Assembly: GCA_037976565.1 (NCBI GenBank)
Contig: CP137669.1
Coordinates: forward strand, 41,380,912-41,444,911
DNA length: 64,000 bases
Source: Mesocentrotus franciscanus
Taxonomy: Eukaryota; Echinodermata; Echinoidea; Camarodonta; Strongylocentrotidae
Direction of reading: 5' to 3'
In this document: positions 1 through 11,547 of the stretch, piece after piece
How the letters are laid out: each line of letters begins with the position of its first letter
How positions within the stretch are numbered: position 1 is the first letter of the stretch
Program-made: the position numbers and the translations under genes
The notes under the pieces: generated by a model
Databases searched by the model: none
What the model was told of the DNA's origin: nothing
Seen by the model: the letters and a program-made list of their open reading frames with translations, nothing else

Positions 1-1682
1 GGAGAGGGGGTCACAGAAGGGGGAGGGTGCAAATTTTGAACCCTACCACCCATTATGTCTGTCACTTGGAACAGGTCTGATTTTACGTATCATTTGACCC
101 ATATCCTAATTTGACTCTGAAAAAAACGTTATATATCGGTTGCTAGGTATATTGTTACCACAGCACTGGGAACTCAGCGATATTTATCATTAAAATATGA
201 TGAAAATACATCATTTGATATCATACTTCCTATCAAAGTAGTCATCTGCTTGGTGTTTACTGAAATATTTGATTTCACAAAATGCATGAGGAGTGCGAGG
301 AATACAATCTTCATGTTTTTGTGTAATATATTCTTTGTTGGAGGATTATCCTTTCTTGTTTGTAAATAAAATGTTGTATTTGTCAACAAAGACCTGTCTA
401 CGGAACTCTGGGGGTCCCCACACTCGACCGGAAGCGCTGCTAAGGATGTCGTGGGTAATCCACCAGTGATAATCCTAAGTGCTTGGTATAGTGTAAGAGA
501 TTTTATAGAAAGACACGGGCAGATAAAGTCAATTTATACCAAAATTGTAAAATCCACCGAGATGAATACTGGATATGTGTTCATGAAAGTTATGTAATCA
601 TTATTTATTTATATGTCGATGGTTAATTCTAAGGAACACGAGTGGAAGTATTCTTTGTAAAAGGGCAACAAAAGATGTTCATGAAGCACCTCCATGAATT
701 TGGCAGTGCTTATTCTAAAATGCATAAAGTGGGAGTACTCCATGTGTTAACAATCTGTGGATATTTAGGATCATTATTTTGTGCTAACTACGCACCGGGC
801 TCTTGCAGAAGACAATTGTCATTACCAGTCTACAGTTAACTTGTATGCAATATGCAGACAGATGAGTGTTGATGATGGGGTAGGAATACTCTCCAAAGAG
901 TGGAGATGGTGCATTCACTTGAAAATCAGTGACCAAGTGAATCGTAACTATATGTAAAGCATATATTAGTACAAAGTGCTAAATGCTAAAAACATTCTTT
1001 ATAAGCCATTATTTTCCTGAGGATTTTATTTTTACGTATGTATGAGAGTTATTGTAGGGTAACAGATCTTACGTGAGAAAATGCGCTGGCAATGCATATG
1101 CCAACATCTTTAGTAAGTAGATTACCTTAATTATTGTGAAAACATCACATTATGAAAATATCTGTGTCGCTGTCATCCGCAAAAAAAATCTGTAAATGAG
1201 TATGCCAAGTACTTGCAGAGGTTAATATCATTATTAATCTTGTTTACAATTTTGTAGGGTCCAGATATTCATATTAAGTTTCTGTAATACAAAATCATCA
1301 CTGTTATTAAGTAATACATTCATAAAGATTTTAATTTGATATTCAAAAACCATTAGTTGGTAGAGCAGTGGTCTCGTAATCCGGCGACCCGGGTTCGAAA
1401 TCAAGTCGATGCGCTAGTGCCCTTTGGTAAGGCATTAATCCTCATTACCAGGTCCCTCGGAGAGGACCTAAAGCCGTCGGTCCTCTGGTTGCTTACTAAC
1501 AAGCATTTATGCTTTCTTAACAGTCAGGTAAAATAACCACCACCACTAACTTACCTTCAATTCTTGTCCAAACTCATTTTCTTGAAAGTGGTTATATCCC
1601 TTAATTTTTCTCTATTGTTGTGGTTTTAAAGTGTTTGTATTTACGCACTAGTCTTTCTTTTCATGTTGTTTGTTTGATTCAG
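1..1682. other. Upstream intronic DNA of the atlastin-like gene
   Basis: No exon encoding the part of atlastin that should precede the 1683 exon is visible here. The short open frames (for example 174-389 on the minus strand and 642-839 on the plus strand) show no recognisable protein. I infer that this is intron and that the GTPase-domain exons lie to the left of the window. The only recognisable item is a tRNA-headed SINE near 1340-1545. Confidence 0.6.
1340..1545 (+). repeat. tRNA-derived SINE (old copy)
   Basis: The head carries a tRNA-like A box (TTGGTAGAGCAGTGG region near 1354) and a B box (GGTTCGAAATC near 1391), followed by a body with the phrase CCTTTGGTAAGGCATTAATC. A related phrase, CCTTTGGCAAGACATTGATC, occurs in the SINE at 42066, so the two probably belong to related families. 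The 3' end grades into ACC-rich sequence near 1535 and no clear target duplication was found. Confidence 0.65.
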
Positions 1683-2699
1683 GCTTACATTAATATCTAC
1701 CAGGGGGATGATTTACCCGAACCTAAGACTGTGCTACAGGTAAGAAGAAAGATGTAGGACAATACAACTAATGATGCTACAGTTTCCAATTGCATCTAAC
1801 ATGTATCCTTTGTAATATTGCAGAGAAATAGTAAAGGAAATCATAAATATATTATCAATATTGATTCAACTACCCATAAAACTTCACCTAGAGAGGAAAA
1901 CAAAATATTTTTAATATTTATAATTTCATATAGCGCGTGATAAGTAAAGTTCAAACTGGTTTTCATCAAGAAATATGAAATTGAAATGACCCAAAAATGT
2001 CCAGTACATTAATAATAATGGCCTTATTACATTAATGATACATTTCTGTGATGCTTTGTAAATAGAATGGGTACATGCATTGAAAGAATTGCACTGCTTT
2101 AATGCTGTTGTTATGTTTCCAAGTTATATTTATCCATCATAAAATGAAGTGTCTATTAACCATACAGTATATGTATTTACCTCATTTGTTTACTAGGCGA
2201 CAGCAGAGGCCAATAACTTAGTTGCAGTAGCAAGTGCTCTGAAAAAATTCGCTGAGGATATGAAACAGGTGAGTACAGTTTGGTAGTAGATAGAACAACA
2301 ACATTATCAAGGCTGCCATGTTCATATGTCATGCTGAAAAGTGATTGTACTAGTGCCTAGTATTTACCATTGTAATGCCACAACAACTCGATTTTAAAGA
2401 ACGAAAATTTCTTGTTTGAGTCCCTGCTTGCATGTACATGTATTTTGAGAGTCACAATGTGGGTTAGCATTACATGAGAAACATTTGTAATGGTTAAGGC
2501 TCGTGCAGATATGACGCTGCAAAAACTGCAGCAGCTTGCCAGGGCCCTGGGAACGATTTTTCACCGGGGGTGTTGAGATATATAATAATAATAATAATAA
2601 TGGTGGCTTCTTATATAGCACACATGTCCGTCGCGCTGTGACGCTCCTGGCGCTGCCCCGATTATTTTCACCTGGCTTTAGCAAGGCGGCCATTGCACG

Positions 2700-2743
<44 letters not shown>

Positions 2744-5700
2744 GAGAGTAGGAAGCATTTGCAATTTTAGAACCACATGAGGCGCATTTTCAGGAACTTC
2801 CTGGAGTAATATGACGTAAAATTGCTTTCTCCTACCCCCTCCAAGAGAAGGGATCCAGGGGCGCATCTAGCTTTTTGCTAAGGGTGTTTGACCCAACGAC
2901 GATGCAGAGCATCGTCCACGAGCAGCGAGGCGATTTTTTTGGGGCTATTTTGAACCCCCGTAAGTGATGTTTTCCTGGCATCTAATAATACAATGGAGAC
3001 CATAAAAAGCAGTGCAAGATAACGTCTTTTTAAATCAAGTATCAGTTTAAGGGGGTTTGACCCAATGACGATGCAGAGCATCCTCCACGAGCCGCGAGGC
3101 GATTTTTTTTTGTGGCTATTTTGAACCCCCGTTAGTGATGTTTTCCTGGCATCTACTAATACAATGGAGACCATAAAAAGCAGTGCAAGATAACGTCTTT
3201 TTAAATCAAGTATCAGTTTAAGGGGGGTTTGACCCAATGACGATGCAAAGCATCGTCCACGAGCCGCGAAGCGATTTTTTTTTGGCTATTTTAAACCCCC
3301 GTAAGTGATGTTTTCCTGGCTTCTACTAATACAATGGATACCATAAAAAGCAGTGCAAGATAACGTCTTTTTAAATCAAGTATCAGTTTAAGGGTTTGAC
3401 CCAATGACGATGCAGAGCATCGTCCACGAGCCGCGAGGCGATTTTTTTTTTTACTATTTTGAACCCCCGTAAGTGATGTTTTCCTGGCATCTACTAATAC
3501 AATGGAGACCATTAAAAAGCAGTGCAAGATAACGTCTTTTTAAATCAAGTATCAGTTTAAGGGGGGTTTGACCAAATGACCACGAGCCGCAAAGCGGTGA
3601 TTTCTTTTTAATAGCTATTTTGAACCCCCGTAAGTGATGTTTTCCTGGCATCTACTAATACAATGGAGACCATAAAAAGCAGTGCAAGATAACGTCTTTT
3701 TAAATCAAGTATCAGTTTAGGGGGGGTTGACCCAATGACGATGCAGAGCATCGTCCACGAGCCGCGAGGCGATTTTTTTTTTGGCTATTTTGAACCCCCA
3801 TAAGTGATGTTTTCCTGGCATCTAATAACATAATGGAGATCATAAAAAGCAGTGCATGATAACGTCTTTTTAAATCAGGTAACAGTTTAAGGGGGGTTTG
3901 ACCCAATGACGATGCGGATACTGTGTAGGTCCGGACACATGATGCCGTTTTTTTATGCACGTCACATTTTCACTTGGCAGCCCAAGGGGAACCCTAACCC
4001 CCGTAGATCCGCCACTGGGATCTTTTGCAATTTCAGAACAACATTTGGCGCATTAATATCCACCGGCAATTCCTAGAAAAAAACGAGGCCTTCTGATTAG
4101 TTAGAAGTTAGAGAAAAGTGATCTGTCACGTCGCGAGACGTTGTATATGCTTCGTTGCTGCACAATGCACAAAGACGGTGGTCTGGTACTTCACCAGTAC
4201 TTGCAAAAATTATCTCGAGTGTATAAACTGTGTTGTTATCCCATTATTCTTTTAAAAGAAATGCAATTCCTCATGCTCTCGCACCTCTCTTCTTTCGTTG
4301 TTTAATTCTCTTTCATGTTTTTTCCTTTCTCCTTTAACATAAAAAATCTCTTCCCCCATTCCATCTCTTTTTTTTTGTTCTTCTTGTGCTTTTTTTGTTT
4401 GAGGGGGCTACACGCCTAAAAAGAGGGACCCCATATTTTGTGTGTCGTAATTATCAAATGAAAGTTAATTTTGAGTTCTCTTCTCGCTTAGTTTGATGGA
4501 AAATAAAAAGGCCTCCTCTCAAATTGGCCCAAAACATCTTTATTTTCTTGTAAATAGCGATTAATTTTTTTATAACGACAACGGGTCCTTCTATGGTAAA
4601 ACGACAAAGAAGTTTGATTTCTTGTTAAAATCATTTGCATGAATAGAAATAGATGCTTTGTGTCAATTAGATGGAAGATCTTTTCAAAATATTATTCTAA
4701 ATTACAGCACGTATAGACTCAAGTATGTTTTCATTTAAGAGTTATGGTGTGACACAGTTAGGGATCTGTTATATCTCAATTTCCTTCCAGACAGTTTCAT
4801 CAATTTACACTCTGAGGGGGAAATGTCTGGTCAGAGGTCTATCAACATATTAATATGATTGCAGCTGAAATCCACTTCTTCCCGAACATAATTTCCGTAA
4901 CTTCCAGCCAGCATACAATTATCATTCATCCCTAATGTGCCAGCTTGTAGAAAGTGGATAAATGAAATGAAACCCTACAAATGATGTAAACATAGAAATT
5001 AAATATGAAAGATGAACAAAAATAATGATTATATATTATGCTTTTTATTTGCAAAGTGAAGATGTTTTTTTTTTATTGAATGGAATGAATAAATCTTGAA
5101 TCTTGAATCTTGAAATCTTGAAGATATCACAACAAACATAGATATGTCCAACATGACATCATGTTAGTTGCATAAGGATGTGAGGAGTGAGAGTGTTTGC
5201 ACGAGTAGAAATCTGTCAACATGGATGATATTCAAATGATTATATGCCCAAGAGATCCACAACTATGTGAACAAATCACAGAAAAAGATGCTCTGTTCAT
5301 GAAAATTTCATGAAATTTGATATCCAAACACAATTTCTTTATATCATTTTCACTAAAAAGATAAAGAATGAAATAGATATCAATATTTTGCAGGTGCAAA
5401 GGATTTGTTTTTCCAACAGAAGAAAACTACATAAACTTTGAATACAACTACTGGTAGTGGTATGTACTTGAAATAAAAAAATTAACTCTTGTCCTCCGTG
5501 TCAGTAAATTTTTTGAGAGAACTCAACTTCTTTCACCACTAGACATTAAGACAAATACATGCCCACAGTTATGGGCTTACTGCAGCTGACATTTCTGGAC
5601 CCACATGTATGGTTAAAAAGCAGTTTGCATAACAAATACTTTAAAAGTACATTAACAACTTACTACAGTAACATATACAATTTCCACAGAATTGTACTCT

Positions 5701-7605
5701 TCGCGGCCACAGGGATGACAGAAAATAATATGACAATCAAACTAGCAACTGTGGCAGGATTAATGGCGGGGACAATCTGCTGAAAGAGCACTTAGAATAG
5801 GTATATCGGAATAGTCTTTCAAGACTAAGTTAGAAGTTATAAAGGAGATAAAATCTTTGGTATATTAGTCATGTTCGACTTAAAATTGCGTGCCCCCTCC
5901 GCCCCTTTCCCGAAAAAACACCTTCTTCTCATTATTCTCCTTTTCCCCATTTTCTCTCCTCCGTCTCCCCCTTTCTTCCTTTTCCGCCTTTTCTCTCCTC
6001 TCTCTCTCTCTTCCCCTTTCTTCCTTTCCCCTTTTCTCCTCTCCCCTTTTCTCTCCTCCCTCTTTTCTTCTTCTTCTCTCTCTTCCCTTTTCTTTCTTTC
6101 CTCCCTTTTTCTTTCTCCCTTTTCTCCTTTTTTTTTACCGGGGGGGGCACGTGCCCCCTGAGCCCCCCTGAGTCCGCCACTGCACTGATTTAAAGACCAG
6201 CAATGATATGAAATGTAGTTTAGTTCTGGAGAAGAAATATTCATCTAGATGTATAATATCAACTGCATAATATCAACTGCACTGCTTGGAATAATTTTCC
6301 ACTGGATATTCCTTCATGCCCTTCAGTTGGATCTTACAAGAAAAAAATATCAAAGACGTAATACAGTCTGTGTATTAATTTAAATCATGGTACAAGCAGA
6401 AAAAATATCATACATGATATGAACTTTCACAGCAAGGCTTTGCTCAAGAAGCAAGTATGTGTATTTGGCATCATGTTAAACTGGAATGATTACTATTGAT
6501 GTTGCTCCTTGAATTTAAATCATATTAATTTGATTTTGTAAATGAACCGCGCCGGTATCGAGTGTCGCGAGCATTATTGGGTCGCGTGCCAGCTAGGGAT
6601 ACATGTTATAGGATTTTGTGAAAGAAAGTTTTAAAAAAATATATAAAAAAAGCGTCATTTGTGGCTGTCGGCTGTGTGACAATTTCTTAAACGAATCATA
6701 ATGATCTACATTAAATATATCATACAAAACAATTTCCGGGGGTGCTGCAGCACCCCCAGCATCCCCGCTTCCCAGTGCCTTTTAAATTTGGACGTAAAGT
6801 GTAATAGGCGTCCTATTTCACAGCTCATGGAATAAGTGCAAATCCTTTGTTGCGCGCAGTTGCCATACTTTTACACGTTTAAACAAACGTGGCAGCTTTT
6901 TGCGTCGTTTTACCCCGCCATATCTGAACAAGCCAAATGATGTATCTGCAATAAGCCTTATCTGCAATAAGCCTTTCCACAATAGTTTCATAGTTTTATA
7001 GTAAAGGCATATACACAACTCTTTAGAAAATTTGTGGCATGGTTAGTTGGATGTATTTTTCAATGAGTGTACTAGATCTTGGACTATGTGAATAGTTCCA
7101 TAACTTGGTGTATATACAATGGAAGGCTGAATTCCTAGTTTTACCTGCTAAATTCAAATTTAGACAAAGATTATTAGGAGACGTGAGCAGATTGGAACCT
7201 TTAAAAGCAATAACAGTTTTTCCATCCATTCTCAGTCTTATGCCGGGCTATATTTATCTCTTCTTGTGTGTGATGCAGGTATGTGGAGCTGGCAAGCCAT
7301 ACCTGAGTCAAGACGATCTAGTGAAGAATTACAATCGAAGCAAGGAAGCAGCCATTAATCACTTCAGAGGAGTACGCAAGATGGGAGGAAAAGAGTACAG
7401 TCAGGAATATGAGAAGCAACTCTTAACTGAGTTGGAGGAGGGATACGAGCGGTTCATCCAAGACAACTTAGCACGAATCCCTAAAAATGTCACCTGCGGG
7501 AACACCTTAAAGTACATCGCGAAAAAGGCGGCTGCGGCGGCTGCGGCTGGATTTGCAGGAGGCTTAACCATCATCTGTGCTACCTTGCTTTGTTTGTTAC
7601 TTTAA
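1683..7605 (+). CDS. atl: Atlastin-like dynamin-family GTPase, 3' part (three exons)
   Basis: Atlastins are ER-membrane GTPases that tether and fuse ER tubules. Only the end of the gene is here. Exon a (1683-1739) encodes a stretch with IYQGDDLPEPKTVLQ; exon b (2197-2268) begins ATAEANNLVAVASA; exon c (7279-7605) begins VCGAGKPYLSQDDL and contains FRGVRKMGGKEYSQEYEKQL. These match, in order, the atlastin middle (three-helix) domain known from animals, where the phrases are typically IYQGEELPHPKSMLQ, ATAEANNLAAVA and KKMGG. All exons join in phase 0 with AG acceptors (1681-1682, 2195-2196, 7277-7278) and GT donors (1740, 2269). The GTP-binding exons must lie upstream of the window. The stop is TAA at 7603-7605. 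The C-terminal tail is atypical: see the terminal exon. Family assignment is firm; orthology to one particular vertebrate atlastin is not claimed. Confidence 0.85.
2575..2750 (+). repeat. ATA-repeat-headed interspersed repeat plus TA/GA microsatellite
   Basis: A (TAA)n run at 2581-2600 is followed by GGCTTCTTATATAGCACAC and GC-rich sequence to about 2690. A related module (TTCTTATATAGTGCACGTATCC) lies inside the broken retrotransposon at 36433-36545. From 2700 to 2748 the sequence is (TA)n then (GA)n. The open frames across it are only products of the simple repeat. Confidence 0.6.
2856..4017. mobile_element. Non-autonomous TIR element filled with a ~170 bp tandem repeat
   Basis: The ends are CAGGGGCGCATCTAGC (2856) and, inverted, GTAGATCCGCCACTG (to 4017), resembling the CAGNGGCGGATC termini of the better defined hAT-like elements in this window. 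Inside are seven units starting near 2886, 3055, 3227, 3394, 3566, 3726 and 3896 (period 160-172 bp). Most units carry a short hairpin, GATGCAGAGCATC, and a GAGCCGCGAGGC motif, then TTTTCCTGGCATCTA and CGTCTTTTTAAATCA. GGATC occurs directly on both sides (2851-2855, 4018-4022), a weak 5 bp target-duplication candidate. The same unit recurs at 62740-63190. Minus-strand frames across it repeat the same peptide and are not genes. Confidence 0.7.
4023..5870. other. Intron sequence without an assigned gene
   Basis: This is AT-rich intron of the atlastin-like gene. The sequence just after 4022 (TTTGCAATTTCAGAACAAC) resembles 2757-2775, so the tandem-repeat element may sit between two copies of an older repeat. 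At 5084-5121 an AATAAATCTTGAATCTTG run with repeated TCTTGAA looks like the 3' tail of a short non-LTR fragment. Nothing else was recognised. Confidence 0.5.
5871..6182. mobile_element. Polypyrimidine-rich element end (CCGCCACTG terminus)
   Basis: An almost pure C/T tract runs from about 5885 to 6135, followed by GGGGGGGCACGTGCCCCC and an end GAGTCCGCCACTG at 6170-6182. That end matches the right terminus of the hAT-like elements here, and the pyrimidine tract matches the interior of 48500-49070. The left terminus is not recognisable, so the copy is probably truncated. Long open frames on both strands are low-complexity artefacts of the tract. Confidence 0.6.
6183..7278. other. Intron sequence, nothing recognised
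   Basis: AT-rich intron running up to the terminal atlastin exon. A GC-rich inverted phrase GGGGGTGCTGCAGCACCCCC lies near 6739-6758. It could form a compact hairpin, but its meaning is unknown. Confidence 0.45.
7279..7605 (+). CDS. atl: Terminal exon of the atlastin-like gene with a single hydrophobic tail
   Basis: The exon encodes 108 residues. The first ~70 align with the end of the atlastin helical bundle. After LARIPKNVTCGNTLKYIAKK comes an alanine run, then GFAGGLTIICATLLCLLL and the stop. Canonical atlastins instead have two closely spaced membrane segments forming a hairpin and then a cytosolic amphipathic helix that assists fusion. Here one hydrophobic segment of about 25 residues ends the protein, so the product looks tail-anchored. 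This may be an alternative last exon, a diverged paralogue, or a truncation. The reading frame is also open upstream to 7105, but the in-phase AG at 7277-7278 and protein homology show that the upstream part is intron. Confidence 0.8.
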   Translation, partial: VCGAGKPYLSQDDLVKNYNRSKEAAINHFRGVRKMGGKEYSQEYEKQLLTELEEGYERFIQDNLARIPKNVTCGNTLKYIAKKAAAAAAAGFAGGLTIICATLLCLLL

Positions 7606-7746
7606 ATCCTAATCAATCCCAAGTCCTCCAATCAATCGCAAGTTTGTAGTCTCCTATCTCTTACGTACATCGATATCAATCGCAAATAAGTTGCGAATAC
7701 AATCAACTCATTGTGCTGCTAGGCTTCGCCATCCTTCTTCTGTGTT
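7606..7746 (+). other. 3' untranslated region of the atlastin-like gene
   Basis: Sequence between the stop codon and the transposable element that starts at 7747. No AATAAA lies within these 141 bases; the nearest downstream (about 7828) falls inside the element, so the transcript end may be supplied by inserted DNA. This is inference from sequence only. Confidence 0.4.
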
Positions 7747-8640
7747 CAGTGGCGTAATGAGCAAAACCTGTTATACAAATTTAAAGATTTGTGAGGTCGC
7801 AGTGCAAAAAATACATCTTATGAAGGGGAATAAAAACAATCTAATCATGAAAGACTGAACAAATATTTAATAAGAAGCATTATTTTATTAACTGTAAATG
7901 CGAGCGAGCGCACCGAGCGTGCTTTAGGCGAAACTAACTATGGTGAACGGAGAAAAGGGGCACATATCCAAAGGGAAAAATAAACTTATTAGGAAACGAA
8001 ACGAAACACGTGTCAAAGTAAAACGTGGAATTATCTTGGTGAAAATGGGGCACTTCTCGCACCTGATAAGGGACACTCACCGGAAATTTTTGTTAAAGGC
8101 ACTTAAGAGAACGGAAAGGAGCTCTTGTTAGAAAGCAAAAGGGAGGGAGGCACGTGTCAAAATAAAAGAGGGCACTTATCAGAGGTGAGAAGGGGCACTC
8201 ATCAAAGATAAAAAGGGGCACTTATCTGAAAAGGAAGGGGCACTTACTAAAAATGAAAATTACACTATTTAAAGTAAAATGGGCACCTCTCGAATTTGAT
8301 TAGGGCAATTATCAAAGGTTCAAGGGCACTTATCACAGTTGGAAAGAGACACTTATAAGAATGTGGAACGGGAGTCTATTTGAAATCTAAAAAAGGGGGC
8401 GCTTATCTGAAGTAAAAGGGTGCACCTTTCCTATGAAAAAATGGGGCGCTTTAGGTTTTTTTTTACCTGACTATGAATTTGGGATTTTATCATTTTCCAA
8501 CATACGAATAAAAGTATAACTTTATCAAAAAAGTGACAAAAAACCCCGGAAAATCATGTAATTTCAGAAACATTTGTAGATCACTGTTTCAAATTATAAA
8601 TAAACCACGTTTGATTTTATTTGGGGGGCAACTCTCCCCT
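7747..8640 (+). mobile_element. GGGGCAC-array element with CAGTGGCGTAATGAGC terminus
   Basis: The left end CAGTGGCGTAATGAGC also begins the nested element at 61790. Next comes a module with GAGGTCGCAGTGC and GCGAGCGAGCGC, then many degenerate AAAGGGGCACTTATC-type repeats (7955-8450). The end module at 8461-8640 (with CCACGTTTGATTTTATTTGG) is shared with 48290-48450 and 63490-63650. The right terminus is not clear. No transposase frame is present; the 63-codon frame at 7940 lies inside the array and is not convincing. Confidence 0.7.
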
Positions 8641-9497
8641 AGATGATTTACAGATGTGTGGCCCCTGTATAAATACACAACAGCTAATAATGTGAGTATG
8701 CAAGCAAGAGAGATTGAAAAAGCTGAGGAAAAGAGCAAATAAAACTTGATGATGATGAATGGTTTTATGAAAGCCTTATATGCTCTTTCGCTTGTACAGT
8801 TCTGTTCAGAAGTCTAAATCAGCTTTACTTTGCAAGGATGTAATTAATATTTACAGTGTTAAGATAATATAGTAATATACTGTCTTAGATAATATGATGG
8901 GGGCATATAATGAAATTACAGGATAGCTGTCTTTATTTGTCTTGCTGCTGAAGAAAAAGTCATTCTGTGTTGTTTGTGTACGTATTGACCTATTGTGTTT
9001 GTTCTGGGATTTAAGATTTAGTGAATGTAGCTTTTATTTCATTTTTCCTTTCTTTGAAGAGAGGGTTGAAATCGTTATGTGGAGGGTAAAATACAATTAG
9101 GTGATACTTAAGAAAATTGCCATTTTGTCTGCAACCTTTTGGTGTATTACTCTACTGTGTATAAATCCAAGTTTGTCTACACCTAATTTGTGTATAGTAT
9201 ATATGCACTTACTTCATACAAATTTTAACTTTGTCCACTTACTAGTTTTCTTTTGGCCTACTGATCTAATGCCAAATTACGTTATTATCCATTTGGTCTA
9301 AATATTAAAAAACGTGTGATCATACAGACAATCATGGACTGTTTTCCCACCCTAATATTTGCCCAAAAGGAACCAAGACAAAATTCCTTGAAGCCCTTCA
9401 GGTTACAGATAACTATATGAGAATTGAAGAATATAATAAAATAATTGTAATAGAACCCTATTTTTTAAAGAATGGTTTACAAATGGTATTGTACTAG
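8641..9497. other. Unassigned AT-rich sequence
   Basis: No coding similarity, structural RNA or repeat could be supported. The frame at 9101-9301 shows no recognisable protein. Confidence 0.45.
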
Positions 9498-10325
9498 TTG
9501 ATAGGTGTAGAACATCGACATTATAAGACACGAAATCATATTTGTAATGTACTTGGTTCGAATTCCTTATTGGTTGACTTTATGTATACGAAGCTCAAAA
9601 AGGCGATCCCTAAATTTTGGATAAAACGAATTCATGAAGTCAACCAGCATGATGATGACGATAGAGGTACTATACAACATTATGACAATGATTTTTGCGA
9701 AACTAAAACAGGTGATGTCACTAGATTGTCAACAATGAAATCGAAACATTTCTATAGTTTAATGAGTAAGCTCAGGAAAAGTGATCTAGCTGTATTAACA
9801 CACTGGGAAGAAAAATTTAACCTTCCAATTGATTTTGACTGGAAAGAGATACTGAAATTTAAGTTTAAAACAATGAAAAACAATAAAGTAAAGTAAATAA
9901 ATTTTAAAAACTTCATCGAATTTTACCGTTCAGATATAATTTATGTAAATGGAAAATTGTAAATGAAAACTTATGTGCTTCTTCCAAAACAACTGAATCG
10001 TTTGCTCATGTTCTTTTAGAATGCCCCAAAGTAGTATTATTCTGGAAACGCGTTGTTGCATTTATTCATTATAACTTCAAAGAAACACTGATAATAAACG
10101 AAAAAATACCTGATTGTTGGTGGGGATTCTAACTGTTCCAACACTAAAGATATAAATGTAATTATTACATATGCACAATATGCAATATATAAAATGTATA
10201 TGTTCAACTACTTTCAAGGGAAAGCATATAACAGTCTTGCAATATGGCCTGTTTTAAAAAATGAACTGTGTTTGGATAACATTTCAGATGTTATATCAAA
10301 CGCCCTTCAACATTATAGTCCTTGA
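9498..10325 (+). pseudogene. Decayed L1/Tx1-type non-LTR ORF2, C-terminal part
   Basis: The open part (9498-9896) encodes a basic peptide with KKAIPKFWIKRIHEV and FNLPIDFDWKEILKFKF. After a frame break the sequence continues with LCKWKIVNENLC and HVLLECPKVVLFWKRVVAF, the pattern at the end of L1/Tx1-clade ORF2 proteins downstream of the reverse transcriptase (small Cys/His region, then a CP..FW motif). Stops and frame shifts follow from about 10130. The reverse transcriptase domain itself is absent, so this is a 5'-truncated dead copy. Clade assignment is by motif style and could be refined by a protein search. Confidence 0.65.
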
Positions 10326-11547
10326 TTTTATCTGATTGTAAAGATTTCAAGATGTGAGGTGTAGAGTTTATATTTCTGTTTGAACTATTTGTTGTTAATT
10401 ATAAGCGAATAAATACCACTGAAGAGGAAATTATAGAATTTAAAAAATAACGATGTCAGCTAAGTTTGATAATTTAAAAAAATTATGAGCAAAATAGGAT
10501 TGTACACACTGAATATTGTACCGGTATTTTATTTTAGAGTTTAGACCAAATAACAGTTGACCTTTTCAACTCTGTAGAGGTCACTGATCAGTTTTGTAAT
10601 AGTCCATTATATTTGTGAATGATGTACAATTACATGAGAATCAATCCCTACTTAGTATTCTCTTTAAGAAATAGGAACAAGGAAGATTGTCTCCTCCCTC
10701 TATTACTATTGCAGTGTAAATGTATCATAAATAATATGCACAAGATGCGTTCAATATTGAATCAGGGATGCAATGTTTTGCTTGTTTGATTACAGAAAGC
10801 AATTGAAGTGTAGAAGTTATGGATAGAATGTAGAGTATGATGATTACAAATCTACTTAAATTGAATATTTTATTTGGTAAAGTTGATTTTAATCTCTTTG
10901 TTTCAAAGTTTAAACATTTATGACAAAGGAAGGATCAAGTTTGGAGTCTTAAACATTATTTTGTTTCACTGTTACTTTGCTCATAAATTACCTTTCACAT
11001 GGATACATTTGATATGACTCCTATCTTTTTCTGTTTTAAAAAGAGAACCTTTCCTCAAGCTGTATATGTAGATCATTCAATATATTGGATTACTACCTAG
11101 TACTGCACAAAAGGATGTAACAAATGTAAATGTGCAAACTTCTGGTAAAGGGTGGGATGAAGGTAAATGAGAAATTACTTAGTATTCAAGACTGAGAGTA
11201 CATGTTGTTAATTTGTATTTTATTTATTTATTTAAAGATATTATTCATGTATGTAAACACTTCACAATAAAGAGGAAGTTGCTTTGAAGACACCGTAAAA
11301 CCCCTAATAACAAGGCCTTTAAAGTGTATCAATCACCTGAAGAAAAGAATGTTTGTGTGTAGCTCAAATCTATAAAATCAACAACAAAAAACCGGGATTC
11401 TATGCATGGGTTAAGAGTTAGGAGCATGAAGAAAATAAAAGATGAAATCAAACCAGACGTACAGAGCCCTGGGTTCCATGTACACCCCCTATACTACTAC
11501 AGCACATATGGGGGTGCCAATTATTCTACTTGTGGCTTTGGTGTTTA
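10326..11547. other. Unassigned AT-rich sequence
   Basis: Nothing recognised on either strand. It ends at the first Helitron-type element. Confidence 0.45.

Noticed and set aside
2878..3960. Minus-strand frames with a repeated peptide containing LKLILDLKRRYLALLF
   Set aside because: The peptide repeats with the DNA unit, changes frame between units and has homopolymer interruptions, so it follows from the tandem repeat.
2851..4022. GGATC as a firm target duplication of the tandem-repeat element
   Set aside because: Only five bases, similar to the terminus itself, and the better-defined relatives have 8 bp duplications; kept as weak evidence only.
5837..6244. Long open frames on both strands in the C/T tract, and similar ones at 48635-49177 and 56753-57513
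   Set aside because: They are Lys/Glu/Arg or Ser/Phe/Pro low-complexity translations of a simple sequence inside mobile elements, open in several frames at once.
9101..9301. Short hydrophobic open frame as a secreted peptide gene
   Set aside because: AT-rich sequence with no start context, homologue or neighbouring exon evidence.
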